Source: an uncultured Maribacter sp. (GTDB lineage Bacteria; Bacteroidota; Bacteroidia; Flavobacteriales; Flavobacteriaceae). Taken from it: a stretch of DNA of 64,000 nt. Made by a program: the position numbers and the translations under genes. The notes below the pieces were generated by a model. That model did not search any database. It was not told where the DNA came from and saw only the letters and a list, made by a program, of their open reading frames with translations. The stretch lies in contig NZ_CANMDU010000001.1 of assembly GCF_947496775.1 (NCBI RefSeq), positions 983,685 to 1,047,684 on the forward strand, given 5' to 3'. Positions 19,515 to 28,806 of this stretch are shown one piece after another. Positions within the stretch are counted from its first letter, which is position 1; each line of letters starts with the position of its first letter.

Positions 19515-19634
19515 GTCTATTCGATACATTATAGTTCTTAAAAAAAAGATAAAACTATACTAAAGAAAATAAAAATAGGTATACAATCTATTTTTCATTG
19601 CTTTAGTTTGCAATATAAATCAACACAAAATTGT

Positions 19635-21167
19635 ATGGAAAAAATTACTTTTTGGCTTTTATCTATTGTTATTACAACTATTTTCTCCAGCACGCAGGCC
19701 CAAACTTTAACAGCCACTGTTATTGATTCTGCCAGTCTAAAACCGATTCCCTACGTTACTGTAAAATTAAATAACAAAGGGGTTATTACAAATGAAGAAG
19801 GGCGTTTTAGCTTTCTTTTAAACAAAGAAATTAAAGAGACCGATTCTCTATTTATATCCTGCATTGGATACGCAACATTAGGAAAACCCATAAAAGAAAT
19901 TACCGGGAGTACTATTTCATTAGCTCCTATGGCAATAGAACTTAACCCAGTTATTGTAACAAATAAAAACTACACTCCAGAAGAAATACTTGAAATTGTA
20001 GAAGACAGTATTCTAAAGAATTATAACCTAGGACTTGCCAAAAAAAGAGTTTTTTTAAGAGAAACCTATAATAGTAGAATTTTAAAAACAGATTATACAT
20101 TAAAGAAATCTACTATAAAAGCCTTTAATAAAAAATTTATAGACGATCTTATTAGTCAAATCCCTAAAAACAATACGGTTTACAATGAAGCTCTAGGAGA
20201 TTTATATGGTGCGGGAGATAGTGAAGAACAAAAGCTAAATCTTATTAAAGCATCTGAACTATATGATAAAAGTATGGAACTAGATTTTGAAATTCTAGAG
20301 AAAAAGTTCAATAAAATTATGCAAGAAAATGTAAAAACGGACTCTTACTTTAAAATAAAATCTGGGCTTTTTGGAACCAAAGTAGATGCTGATGAAATGT
20401 TTGAGTCTGAAGTTGACTCCACAGATGTTGCCGCATTAAATAAAAAATTAGCAGACGAAAAAAAGAACAAAGAAGAAAGAAAAAAGTTTTTTGCCAAATA
20501 TAAAAGAGAAACCATGGGGAAACTCTACGAGAATATTCCTATTTATGAAAGCTCTGATTATAATGTGCTCTTTAAACCTGGACGGTATGATTTAGCTCTT
20601 GAAGATTTTACTTATTTAGGAGATGCTGCCGTTTATGTTATTACATTTAAACCAAAAAGGTCTGAAGATTACCAAGGAAAACTTTATGTAAATTCTGACG
20701 ATTTTGCATTAATTAGAATGGATTTTGAAAATGTAAAACCTTTGCGTGATTTTGGGTTACTTGGCGTTTCGATGAAAGAATATTTAGCCGCTGGTAAAAT
20801 TATCTTTAGCAAAGGGGAAGATAAAAAATATCATTTGAGCTACTATGATATATCCAAAGGAATCAAAGCTGGGTTTCGTAGACCACTAAAAATAATTGAA
20901 AAGAATAAAAACGTAAAAGGCCGTAGAAAACAAAATGAGCTTTCGTTAAAAGTAGATTTTGCTTTTGGGAATATAAATAGATATGAACTTGTTGTTTTTG
21001 ATGAAGCTACTATAAGCAACTCACAATATAATTCCTTCAAAGAAAACAATACTATTTTACCAACGTATATGCCAAATTACAATCCCGATTTTTGGAAAGG
21101 ACATGAAATAATAGAACCTAACCAGGCTATTCGTGAGTTTATTTCGAATACAGAAATTATAGAATAA
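19635..21167 (+). CDS. Secreted carboxypeptidase-regulatory-like domain protein
   Basis: This 510-residue protein has a signal peptide ending STQAQ, a CarboxypepD-reg-like beta domain (about 20-105: LKPIPYVTVKLNNKGVITNE, then EGRFSF) and a long C-terminal part of beta-rich and charged helical segments. I chose the ATG at 19635 over an upstream TTG at 19608 because the signal peptide begins there. Related Bacteroidota proteins are outer-membrane or periplasmic and of unknown function. Its 3' end overlaps the convergent DUF423 gene by 11 bases. Confidence 0.8.
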   Translation: MEKITFWLLSIVITTIFSSTQAQTLTATVIDSASLKPIPYVTVKLNNKGVITNEEGRFSFLLNKEIKETDSLFISCIGYATLGKPIKEITGSTISLAPMAIELNPVIVTNKNYTPEEILEIVEDSILKNYNLGLAKKRVFLRETYNSRILKTDYTLKKSTIKAFNKKFIDDLISQIPKNNTVYNEALGDLYGAGDSEEQKLNLIKASELYDKSMELDFEILEKKFNKIMQENVKTDSYFKIKSGLFGTKVDADEMFESEVDSTDVAALNKKLADEKKNKEERKKFFAKYKRETMGKLYENIPIYESSDYNVLFKPGRYDLALEDFTYLGDAAVYVITFKPKRSEDYQGKLYVNSDDFALIRMDFENVKPLRDFGLLGVSMKEYLAAGKIIFSKGEDKKYHLSYYDISKGIKAGFRRPLKIIEKNKNVKGRRKQNELSLKVDFAFGNINRYELVVFDEATISNSQYNSFKENNTILPTYMPNYNPDFWKGHEIIEPNQAIREFISNTEIIE

Positions 21168-21534
21168 CAGTGTATAATAACATTCCCCAACCCAATACTA
21201 GTAATAATCCTCCAAGAGGAGTAATAGGTCCTAAAAATCGCCATTTTTTACCTTTGGCAGCACTTATACAAAGTCCATAAATACTAAACGAGAATAGAAA
21301 TACTCCAATGATAATACAATAAACCATAGCTCGTTCTAAGCCTGTCTCTAGTTTTAAACTAAACCCTAGCATTAGTAATAGCAGCGCATGGTACATTTGA
21401 TATTTAACACCTGTTTCAAAACTCTTTAATTGGTCTTCATTTAGTATTTTCTTTAATGCATGCGCACCAAAGGCACCTAGAATTATTGCTAAAGCGCCAA
21501 ATAATGCCCCAAAAAATTGAGCTATAACTATCAT
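21157..21534 (-). CDS. DUF423 small integral membrane protein
   Basis: This 125-residue protein has four hydrophobic helices and the DUF423 family blocks GALFGALAIILGAFGAHALK, SFETGVKYQMYHALLLLMLG and FLGPITPLGGLLLVLGW. The function of the family is unknown. It is monocistronic or the end of a short unit, convergent with the preceding gene. Confidence 0.9.
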   Translation of the reverse strand: MIVIAQFFGALFGALAIILGAFGAHALKKILNEDQLKSFETGVKYQMYHALLLLMLGFSLKLETGLERAMVYCIIIGVFLFSFSIYGLCISAAKGKKWRFLGPITPLGGLLLVLGWGMLLYTVIL

Positions 21535-21594
21535 TGATTAATTTTTAACAACGAATATAGCCATATCAACCAAAATAGGTAAGGTTAAAAAATT

Positions 21595-22107
21595 TTAATT
21601 AAATGTATTTACCACTACTGTTTGCGCTTTATTATTAGTCAAATAAATAGGAGAAGTTTTAAAAAGAGTTTCTACTTGGTTTTCCCAATCTTGGGCAATG
21701 GCAAAATAGCTAATATTAGTTACCGCCATTATCTCATTACAATCCTGACAGGTATGTTTACAATCTAAAAAATGATGCGCAAACTCATGAAAAGCAACAA
21801 TTTTAAGAATTTCTGGATCTAACATTGCCGCCCAGCTTATTAAAATTTGATTTACTTTTCCCGATGCATTCCTAGACACTTTTCCAAGTACTGTATTTTT
21901 CTCTTCTAAAGGTAAACTACTGACTATATCTATATTTTCTAATTGAAATAGCTTTGCGTGATAGTCTATTCCATATTTCTCGCACTGTTCAAAAAAATCG
22001 TTCAAGAGTGGTTGTAAACGTCCATCAATATCTACACTTTTTTGGGAATACAAATAGGATGACAGACTTAAAAAAAGAATTAAAAATACGAATGCACATT
22101 TTCTCAT
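21595..22107 (-). CDS. Secreted small protein with HExxH zinc-peptidase motif
   Basis: This 170-residue protein has a signal peptide (ending YLYSQ). The motif HEFAHHFLDCKH gives H107, E108, H111 and a further His at 118, followed by NEIMAV, which resembles a Met-turn. This spacing, HExxH with a third His seven residues on and then IM, is like small putative metallopeptidases of Bacteroidota. Four Cys occur at residues 38, 116, 120 and 123; the last three are in or near the motif. Substrate unknown. It lies at the end of a minus-strand group with the S9 peptidase. Confidence 0.65.
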   Translation of the reverse strand: MRKCAFVFLILFLSLSSYLYSQKSVDIDGRLQPLLNDFFEQCEKYGIDYHAKLFQLENIDIVSSLPLEEKNTVLGKVSRNASGKVNQILISWAAMLDPEILKIVAFHEFAHHFLDCKHTCQDCNEIMAVTNISYFAIAQDWENQVETLFKTSPIYLTNNKAQTVVVNTFN

Positions 22108-22237
22108 CGTAGAATGGTTTAAAAGGTTAGATTTGGTAAGATTTTACAGGTAATATTTCCTTTTTAATCTTTATTCACTAACGGAAAACCACTCAATATA
22201 TTTCTAATTATCTGTTTTTTAACATTTTACAAATAAT

Positions 22238-22678
22238 TTAATTTTGTTTTTTTAGAGCATTTAATTTACTCTCAAAAAGAGAAAAAAGCTCTTTTGTTTC
22301 TACACTATCTTTGTAATTAAAAAATAGCTTTAGAGAATCTTGGTACACTAATCGGATTTTCTGTTGCTCAAAATTATCAACAAAGACATATACTTTTTTA
22401 TCGGTTAACGAATCTTTAAACTCTCTATACAGTCCATTACCTTTAGACAAGGCCGAAAAGCCGTTTAAACGCTCCATAGCGGGTATTCTCTGTACCATTG
22501 ACACACTATCTACATCAACGAATTTTATTTCTTTATAATAAACTCCAGAAACCATTTTAATACTGTTTGGCTCTATTTTAGTCCAATTTTTATAATGCAC
22601 AATAAAGGCCAATAAACATACTGTTAATGTTATTAGGAGTATTAAATTCCATAGCCAATGCCTCTTTTTATTTGCCAT
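22238..22678 (-). CDS. Membrane-anchored protein of unknown function
   Basis: This 146-residue protein begins with a basic N-terminus and one membrane helix (about 10-28). A soluble part of about 115 residues follows, predicted outside, with alternating strands (IKFVDVDSVSMVQRIPAMER and KVYVFVDNFEQQKIRLVYQD) and a final helix. I do not recognise a family. Its start is five bases after the stop of the S9 peptidase, so the two are probably co-transcribed. Confidence 0.65.
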   Translation of the reverse strand: MANKKRHWLWNLILLITLTVCLLAFIVHYKNWTKIEPNSIKMVSGVYYKEIKFVDVDSVSMVQRIPAMERLNGFSALSKGNGLYREFKDSLTDKKVYVFVDNFEQQKIRLVYQDSLKLFFNYKDSVETKELFSLFESKLNALKKQN

Positions 22679-22683
22679 GTATC

Positions 22684-24723
22684 TTATTCTTTCTTTTCAT
22701 TATACTTATTAAACCAAGATAAAGTATGGGCAATTTTCGTTATTAAATTACTCGGCCTTTTTGCAATACCATGACTAGCTCCTGGAATTTCAACTAAAAC
22801 AGTTTCTATTTTTCTTAGCTTTAATGCATGATACAACTGTTTTGCTTCACTAGGAGGTGTCCTCAAATCATTCATACCGACCATTACCATAGTAGGGGTT
22901 TTAATATTACCAACGAGAGAAAGTGGCGAAAATTTCCAATAGCCTTCAAAATTTTCCCAGGGCTGCCCTGGATATCTAGAATTTGCATACCCAAAATAAT
23001 TATCCGCCACAAGAGTTTTACTAATCCAGTTCATAACTGGTTTAGCAACAACAGCTGCTTTAAACCTATTATTCTTTCCTATCATCCAAGCTGACATTAT
23101 GCCCCCTGCGCTACCCCCTGTAACATATAACTTTTCTTCTTGAGCAATTCCTTTTTTTATACAAAAATTTACCCCATCCATAACATCATTATAATCTTCT
23201 CCTGGATAATTGTTATATAATAAATTAGCAAATTCCTCTCCATAGCCAGTACTTCCTCTCGGGTTAGGATAAAAAACTATGTAACCCGCAGAGGCATACA
23301 ATTGCATTTCCGCAGAAAAACGATCTCCGTAGTTAAGTATTGGCCCACCATGATTTTCCACTAAAAAGGGATATTTTTTTGCTGTATCATAGTTTGGAGG
23401 ATATACCACCCAACCCTGAATTTTTCTCTGATCTATAGAAGAAGTATACCATACCTCTTCTACTTTTCCTAAATTCTTATACGAGAACAAAGCTCTATTT
23501 AAAGTTGTAATTTTCTTTACTTTTTTTGATTTTGGATGTACAATAGCTATTTCCGAAGGGTATTCTGGGCGTGTTTGCGTATAGGCTATAGCTCCACTTT
23601 TAGAGACTGTAAAAGATCCTCCCGCGTATGGCCTACCTATAGAAGTTCCTCCTTTATTATCGGCTAATTTGGTAACCTTTCCTTGAAGAGTAATATGCCC
23701 TATTTTACTATTTCCTTTATCATCATAACCAAAATAAAGCCCTGCACTTTTACTATCCCAAACAATATTAGATACACTCCTATCTAAATCTTTAGAAATG
23801 ACCGTTGAATTACTACCATCAACATTCATTATATGTAATTTTCGAACTTGAAACGCTTGTAATTTATCTTCAAAACCAATGTAGGCTATTCGCTTTCCAT
23901 CGGGCGAAATAACTGGATTACTATCTGGACCCTTCCTATTGGTTATAGCAATTATACTTCCATTAGTTACCCCAACTTCATACACCTCACTATTTCTAAA
24001 GTCGTACTCCCAATCTTCATTTCTGTTCCCCGAAAAATAAATTTTATCTCCTTTTAGAGACCAACTTAAACTTCCTCTATGGTGATAGTTTCCTTTTGTA
24101 ATTTGTCGCACTGCTCCCCCTATTGCGGGAACTACAAACAAGTGATTAAACCCTGTTGGAATATAACCCATGCCATCTGCCTCATGATACAACCTGTCTG
24201 TAATTCTTGGTGCATCAGCCCATTTAGCTCCTTTAGGTTTTTCAGGCATTTTAGCCAATACCGGTGGGGTTTGGGGTACATGCATTGAAAATGCTAATTG
24301 TGTGCCATCTGGAGACCATGTTAGTGAACTAGGGCTAAAAGGTAATTGCGATATTTTTGCAATTTTTCCTGATGTAAACCAATACATGTAAATTTCGGAA
24401 CCTTCTTCTGTACTACTAACAAAGGCTAATCTATCTCCTGACGGAGACCATCTAGCACTAGACTCTGAGACTTCTCTCGATGTTAATTTTTCGTGTTTCG
24501 TTCCATCGGTGTTAATTACCCACAATTGACCAATGGACTTGTCTTTCATAATATCAAAACCCATTCGCCTATAAACCACCATATCTCCGTTGGGAGAAAT
24601 TCGAGGGTCCGACACATACTCTAAATTATATACATCTAAATAAGAGAATAAAGTTTTCTGTGCGCTTATACAATTAATCCATAATTGACTTAACACAAAA
24701 AATAATAAGAAGGGCTTTTGCAT
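22684..24723 (-). CDS. S9-family peptidase (prolyl oligopeptidase/acylaminoacyl type), exported
   Basis: This 679-residue exported serine peptidase has a signal peptide (ending CISAQ), a beta-propeller of TolB/WD40-like repeats (about 30-410: SPNGDMVVYRRMG, SPSGDRLAFVSS, SPDGTQLAFS) and an alpha/beta-hydrolase domain (about 430-679). The catalytic triad is visible as S538 in GGSAGG, D619 in MNDLRTPP and H651 in GASHG. Such enzymes cleave peptides after Pro or release N-terminal residues in the periplasm. It lies 78 bases downstream of the Pel-like operon on the same strand but has no obvious functional link to it. Confidence 0.93.
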   Translation of the reverse strand: MQKPFLLFFVLSQLWINCISAQKTLFSYLDVYNLEYVSDPRISPNGDMVVYRRMGFDIMKDKSIGQLWVINTDGTKHEKLTSREVSESSARWSPSGDRLAFVSSTEEGSEIYMYWFTSGKIAKISQLPFSPSSLTWSPDGTQLAFSMHVPQTPPVLAKMPEKPKGAKWADAPRITDRLYHEADGMGYIPTGFNHLFVVPAIGGAVRQITKGNYHHRGSLSWSLKGDKIYFSGNRNEDWEYDFRNSEVYEVGVTNGSIIAITNRKGPDSNPVISPDGKRIAYIGFEDKLQAFQVRKLHIMNVDGSNSTVISKDLDRSVSNIVWDSKSAGLYFGYDDKGNSKIGHITLQGKVTKLADNKGGTSIGRPYAGGSFTVSKSGAIAYTQTRPEYPSEIAIVHPKSKKVKKITTLNRALFSYKNLGKVEEVWYTSSIDQRKIQGWVVYPPNYDTAKKYPFLVENHGGPILNYGDRFSAEMQLYASAGYIVFYPNPRGSTGYGEEFANLLYNNYPGEDYNDVMDGVNFCIKKGIAQEEKLYVTGGSAGGIMSAWMIGKNNRFKAAVVAKPVMNWISKTLVADNYFGYANSRYPGQPWENFEGYWKFSPLSLVGNIKTPTMVMVGMNDLRTPPSEAKQLYHALKLRKIETVLVEIPGASHGIAKRPSNLITKIAHTLSWFNKYNEKKE

Positions 24724-24801
24724 TGGTTTGTATTTTAATTAGTCACCTTAAACTTAACCAATACTAAAGGATATTACAAATACATCCTACCCAACAATTA
24801 T

Positions 24802-27800
24802 TTATTTAAAATTGTACGTTAGACCAAACTGAATAACATTAGAAAAGAAGTTCTTTATTGTATAAAACTCGTAGGTAGCATTGATTTTAGTAAAGTCGGT
24901 AATTTTGTAAGACATATTCCCAATATACCTTTCAAAATTAGGTTCGTCTTTTTCCATAAAAATTCCAAAATCCGCTTCTAAATTAAATTTACTTTTTTCG
25001 GATCCCAAAACAAGGAAAGCTCCTGCTCCACCAAGGATTCTTTCTTTTGCCATCCAATAAGGATAACCCGATTTACGATCTATTGTGCCAATACCCCCCG
25101 CTCCTTCTATCATTGGATAAAGTTTAAATTTGTTTAATGAAATAAGTTTATATTCTAACCTACCTAATAACATATGATCATTCTCTTCATCTGTATAATA
25201 GTTAGACTCTAAAGATAATACGGGCTTAACTAGTTTACCTATCGCCATTTCTTTATAGCCTGTAAACTGAATTCTATAAATACCTAAAGAATGTCCTGGT
25301 CCTGATCTTACAGGGAAAGTTTCTAATTGAAAAGCAGTAAAGTTCTTTTTTTTAGAATAGTTAACTCCCGCGCCAGCCTGAAAAAAGAAATCTCCAAAAT
25401 TATCTCTTTCTAAACGCCCTCTCAAAGAGTACTTATATTTTTTACTAGACTTCTTAGTAAATCCGTATTCTAGACCCATTAAATCATGGCCAATATTTTC
25501 ATTATTAGAAGGAAAGCCTTCCAATTTAAACATAGTACTTTGGGTTACAGAGAAACTATGCATATCTCCGCTAGCATTATGAGTGCTATAACTTAAGTTA
25601 TTAGATAATGCGGTTGGTTTTAATTTATCATTAATACTAAAAGAACCAAAACTTATAGAGGACCCCCTTTGTTGCCTTATATTTTTAGCAATTAGTTGTC
25701 CTATTTCTGGATCTAACAAATCTCCATATTGTCTAAATATTTGGATCTGCTCTTTAAGTTCTAATCCTTTAACCTCTTTATTAAGAGCTCTTTTGTATTT
25801 TTCATCAATTTTTTCATCGGGAATACTAAATGCTACTTTGGCAGATTCTTTTATTTTCCCCTCATAAAGCAATAAAGTTGCCATGAATAAACGTATATCA
25901 TAATCTTTAGGATTATTAGTAATATATTTTTTAAATACATTTTTTAGGCCAGTAATATCATTTACTTCATAAAACCAAGACATTTTATCTTTTATTACAA
26001 TTCCATCGGAACACTCTACCCACTCTAATGCCTTTTTATACTTTCCATAATCTGCATAAGTTTTAGCAATTTTTGTTGCCAAATGCTCTAATTCTTTAGA
26101 ACAACTTTCTTTACCTTTAAGCTCTTCGGTAACTTTTTTAGGGTTATTTGCTAGCAATAAAGCTATGTAATAAGGAAAATCTTTTTCCTTCATTTTTTCA
26201 AAATTTGAAGAACTTAAGGTCCAAAAATCTATTGTTTTTTGATCTATATTATGCGCACATTTATGCCACTCTAAAGCTTTATCAAATCTTAGGTTATCAG
26301 CGAAAGTCCAAGCAATTGTAGTTGCTAATTCTACATACATTTCATCACATGGATTTAAGATTAAAAGTTCTTCTACTAATTCTTCGTCATTATTATCGAT
26401 TAAATGATTTAAATAAAGTGTAGCGTTTTTAGAGTTAGGTTGTATACTAACTAATTTTTTTAGTACTTCTTTAATCTGCTTACGATTTGGTTTTGTGTTA
26501 AAATAATCCACATACTCTAGTAAAACGGCTGTATCCTTAGTTTTCCATTCTATCTGTCTGGTGAGCCACAGTTTGCGCTTAGCATCACTAGGATAACCAA
26601 TCGTTTCATTAATTTTTCTCGAAATGTCCGCGGTATTTTTTGACTTATACCTTAAATAATAACTATTTAATTGTTTCCAAACTTCTTTTTCTCTTTTTTG
26701 CCAAGTCATATATTTGGCATACTCCAGCCAAATATCGGAGCTTGCATTAGGGTTTTTCTTAAAATTTTCTTCAATTAAGTCGGTTGCTTTATTTAACTCA
26801 CCATCTACTACGTACCTATTTACCAAATCGGTCATCGGGGTCATTAATTTTTTGTTTATCTCAAACAATTCATAGGCTTTATTAACTTCTGGTACCACTA
26901 CATTATTTGGCTTACTAATCTCCCCTGATTTAGCAAACAAGTCTGGGACGGCAATAGATGGGTTTCTTGTTTTTATGGAATATAAAAAGCCATCTAACAT
27001 CCTTGTTTTCTTTACTTCTAATTCTTCTTTCGCTAATGAATCATCTACCAGAGAGGCATTAGCATCATCTACATACATTAGCCAATAATTACTTTTTTCT
27101 TTATTTCTGGCATTGCTGCTTTCTACCTCATACATTCCATCGAAATTAGAATGCCTATAATAGGCATAACGCCAATCCATAGTTCTCTCAGAAGCCTTTG
27201 TTGCATTCAAAAATCTTGAAAACGGATGATCTCTCTTATATTCCGATATATGATCATGAAAAGTATCGTACATTCCTTTTTTTCCGTTTTTGGAATACCA
27301 ATTTAGTTTATGCTTATTCCTATAACTAAAATGACCACTAGTTAATGCATTAGATTTATCTGGAATTTGATATACATCATCTGGATGTATAAAATGCGTC
27401 CATACTCCCGTATATAAATACATAGATTCTATAGCCCAAATATTCGTGGCTTCTAGAAAATACCCACTACTAATTCTAGGGAAATCGAAAAATTTATCAT
27501 TATAAGGGTCTGGTCCAAATTCTCTATTACCTCCTTCTTCTAAAGTTCCTAAATATATACTTTGCATATATTTAATACTTGGCATTCCTTGGTGAAGCTT
27601 GGCCAGGCCGACACTATCTATATAATTAGATGGAGGCACATAAGAAACAGGTAATTTTTTAAAGTCTAGTACTTTCCATTTTTTTTCTGCAGCATCTAAT
27701 GCTGTTACCATATATTCCGGATTCTTCCAATCAGATTTTAATAAAGAAACATGATTATATCCATGGAAACCTAGCTCATGACCACTTTTAATAACATCTC

Positions 27801-28806
27801 TACCTATCCAGCTACTTAATTTTTGAACTTTCCCATCTATATTTACAGTATTTCTATCCCATTCTTTAAAAGTAAAAGGCGGAATTACAACCGCATTGTA
27901 ATCAAAAGTAGTATAGGCAGTATATTCTATATTCTCTTTTATTGCGAGTTTTTTCATATCGGGCCACCATACATCTTTTACGTATTCTGTTACCGTAATA
28001 TTTAATTCTGTCTTAATAGGTTCTTTATAAATATTATATGTCGGTGAAGGAAAATCATCCAAAAAAATAGTAGCTACATTAGCAATAGGATAAGGAATTC
28101 CTTCTAGACCTTTAAGAATACTTGAAAACATAAATCCACGCATACCCTTATTTAGTAGATTAGAGGAGTTAAAAAACATTACCCTACCATTACCAATTTT
28201 ATTTTCTAACAACACAGGGTAATCGTTATCATTAGTAGCATTAACCATAACCTGAACATTATCCGAAAAATTGCGTCCGTTAAAACCCAAATGAAGACCA
28301 TCATCATTATACTTTAACCCTTGCTTTCCTGGAAAAATAGGTGAGTTAAAACTAAACCCTTGTGCAGTTTTATTTGTTTCCCAATTAGCATCCGGATTAA
28401 GGCCAATTAAAAACCCAAGTCTTTCGTCTTTAATTGCTTTTGTTAGATATAAAGTACCTCCTTTAGCTACAAAATTCAAAATAGCTTTTATTGCATTATC
28501 CTTCAATGCTGTAGTTTCGTATACACACAAGACCCTGGTCGTTGGAGCAATTTTTTGATTTTCATTAAAATCCTTAATAAAAATATTTTTGTATGGTATT
28601 TTAGTATAATCTAGTACTTTGTTTAAGTTTTTACTCTCCAAACTACTGCTATACTCATTTCTACTCCCTAAAAATTGAACAAGAGGCAGTTCTTTACTTT
28701 TCTCTGGAATACTAAATTCATGGGTAAATCTATATATGTCTCTTTGACATCCAATCGTAAAACCCAATATAAGGAATAGAAAACCTAGCTTTATTCTATG
28801 GATCAT
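24802..28806 (-). CDS. Giant lipoprotein: deacetylase-like domain + TPR-like helices + outer-membrane beta-barrel (PelA/PelB-like fusion)
   Basis: This 1334-residue protein has four parts. A lipoprotein signal (FTIGCQRD) is followed by a Rossmann-like domain (about 40-240). A polysaccharide-deacetylase (NodB-like, DUF2194-like) domain spans about 245-560, with metal Asp pair D250-D251 in FLDDFPSP and the His motif HGYNH (H348, H352) in GHELGFHGYNH. A long helical TPR-like region covers about 640-1040 (for example FDKALEWHKCAHNID and YKKALEWVECSD). The C-terminal beta-barrel (about 1045-1334) ends IQFGLTYNFK. In Pseudomonas Pel systems deacetylation (PelA) and the TPR-barrel exporter (PelB) are separate proteins; here both roles seem joined. 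The ATG overlaps the preceding gene's stop (ATGA). Confidence 0.82.
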   Translation of the reverse strand: MIHRIKLGFLFLILGFTIGCQRDIYRFTHEFSIPEKSKELPLVQFLGSRNEYSSSLESKNLNKVLDYTKIPYKNIFIKDFNENQKIAPTTRVLCVYETTALKDNAIKAILNFVAKGGTLYLTKAIKDERLGFLIGLNPDANWETNKTAQGFSFNSPIFPGKQGLKYNDDGLHLGFNGRNFSDNVQVMVNATNDNDYPVLLENKIGNGRVMFFNSSNLLNKGMRGFMFSSILKGLEGIPYPIANVATIFLDDFPSPTYNIYKEPIKTELNITVTEYVKDVWWPDMKKLAIKENIEYTAYTTFDYNAVVIPPFTFKEWDRNTVNIDGKVQKLSSWIGRDVIKSGHELGFHGYNHVSLLKSDWKNPEYMVTALDAAEKKWKVLDFKKLPVSYVPPSNYIDSVGLAKLHQGMPSIKYMQSIYLGTLEEGGNREFGPDPYNDKFFDFPRISSGYFLEATNIWAIESMYLYTGVWTHFIHPDDVYQIPDKSNALTSGHFSYRNKHKLNWYSKNGKKGMYDTFHDHISEYKRDHPFSRFLNATKASERTMDWRYAYYRHSNFDGMYEVESSNARNKEKSNYWLMYVDDANASLVDDSLAKEELEVKKTRMLDGFLYSIKTRNPSIAVPDLFAKSGEISKPNNVVVPEVNKAYELFEINKKLMTPMTDLVNRYVVDGELNKATDLIEENFKKNPNASSDIWLEYAKYMTWQKREKEVWKQLNSYYLRYKSKNTADISRKINETIGYPSDAKRKLWLTRQIEWKTKDTAVLLEYVDYFNTKPNRKQIKEVLKKLVSIQPNSKNATLYLNHLIDNNDEELVEELLILNPCDEMYVELATTIAWTFADNLRFDKALEWHKCAHNIDQKTIDFWTLSSSNFEKMKEKDFPYYIALLLANNPKKVTEELKGKESCSKELEHLATKIAKTYADYGKYKKALEWVECSDGIVIKDKMSWFYEVNDITGLKNVFKKYITNNPKDYDIRLFMATLLLYEGKIKESAKVAFSIPDEKIDEKYKRALNKEVKGLELKEQIQIFRQYGDLLDPEIGQLIAKNIRQQRGSSISFGSFSINDKLKPTALSNNLSYSTHNASGDMHSFSVTQSTMFKLEGFPSNNENIGHDLMGLEYGFTKKSSKKYKYSLRGRLERDNFGDFFFQAGAGVNYSKKKNFTAFQLETFPVRSGPGHSLGIYRIQFTGYKEMAIGKLVKPVLSLESNYYTDEENDHMLLGRLEYKLISLNKFKLYPMIEGAGGIGTIDRKSGYPYWMAKERILGGAGAFLVLGSEKSKFNLEADFGIFMEKDEPNFERYIGNMSYKITDFTKINATYEFYTIKNFFSNVIQFGLTYNFK

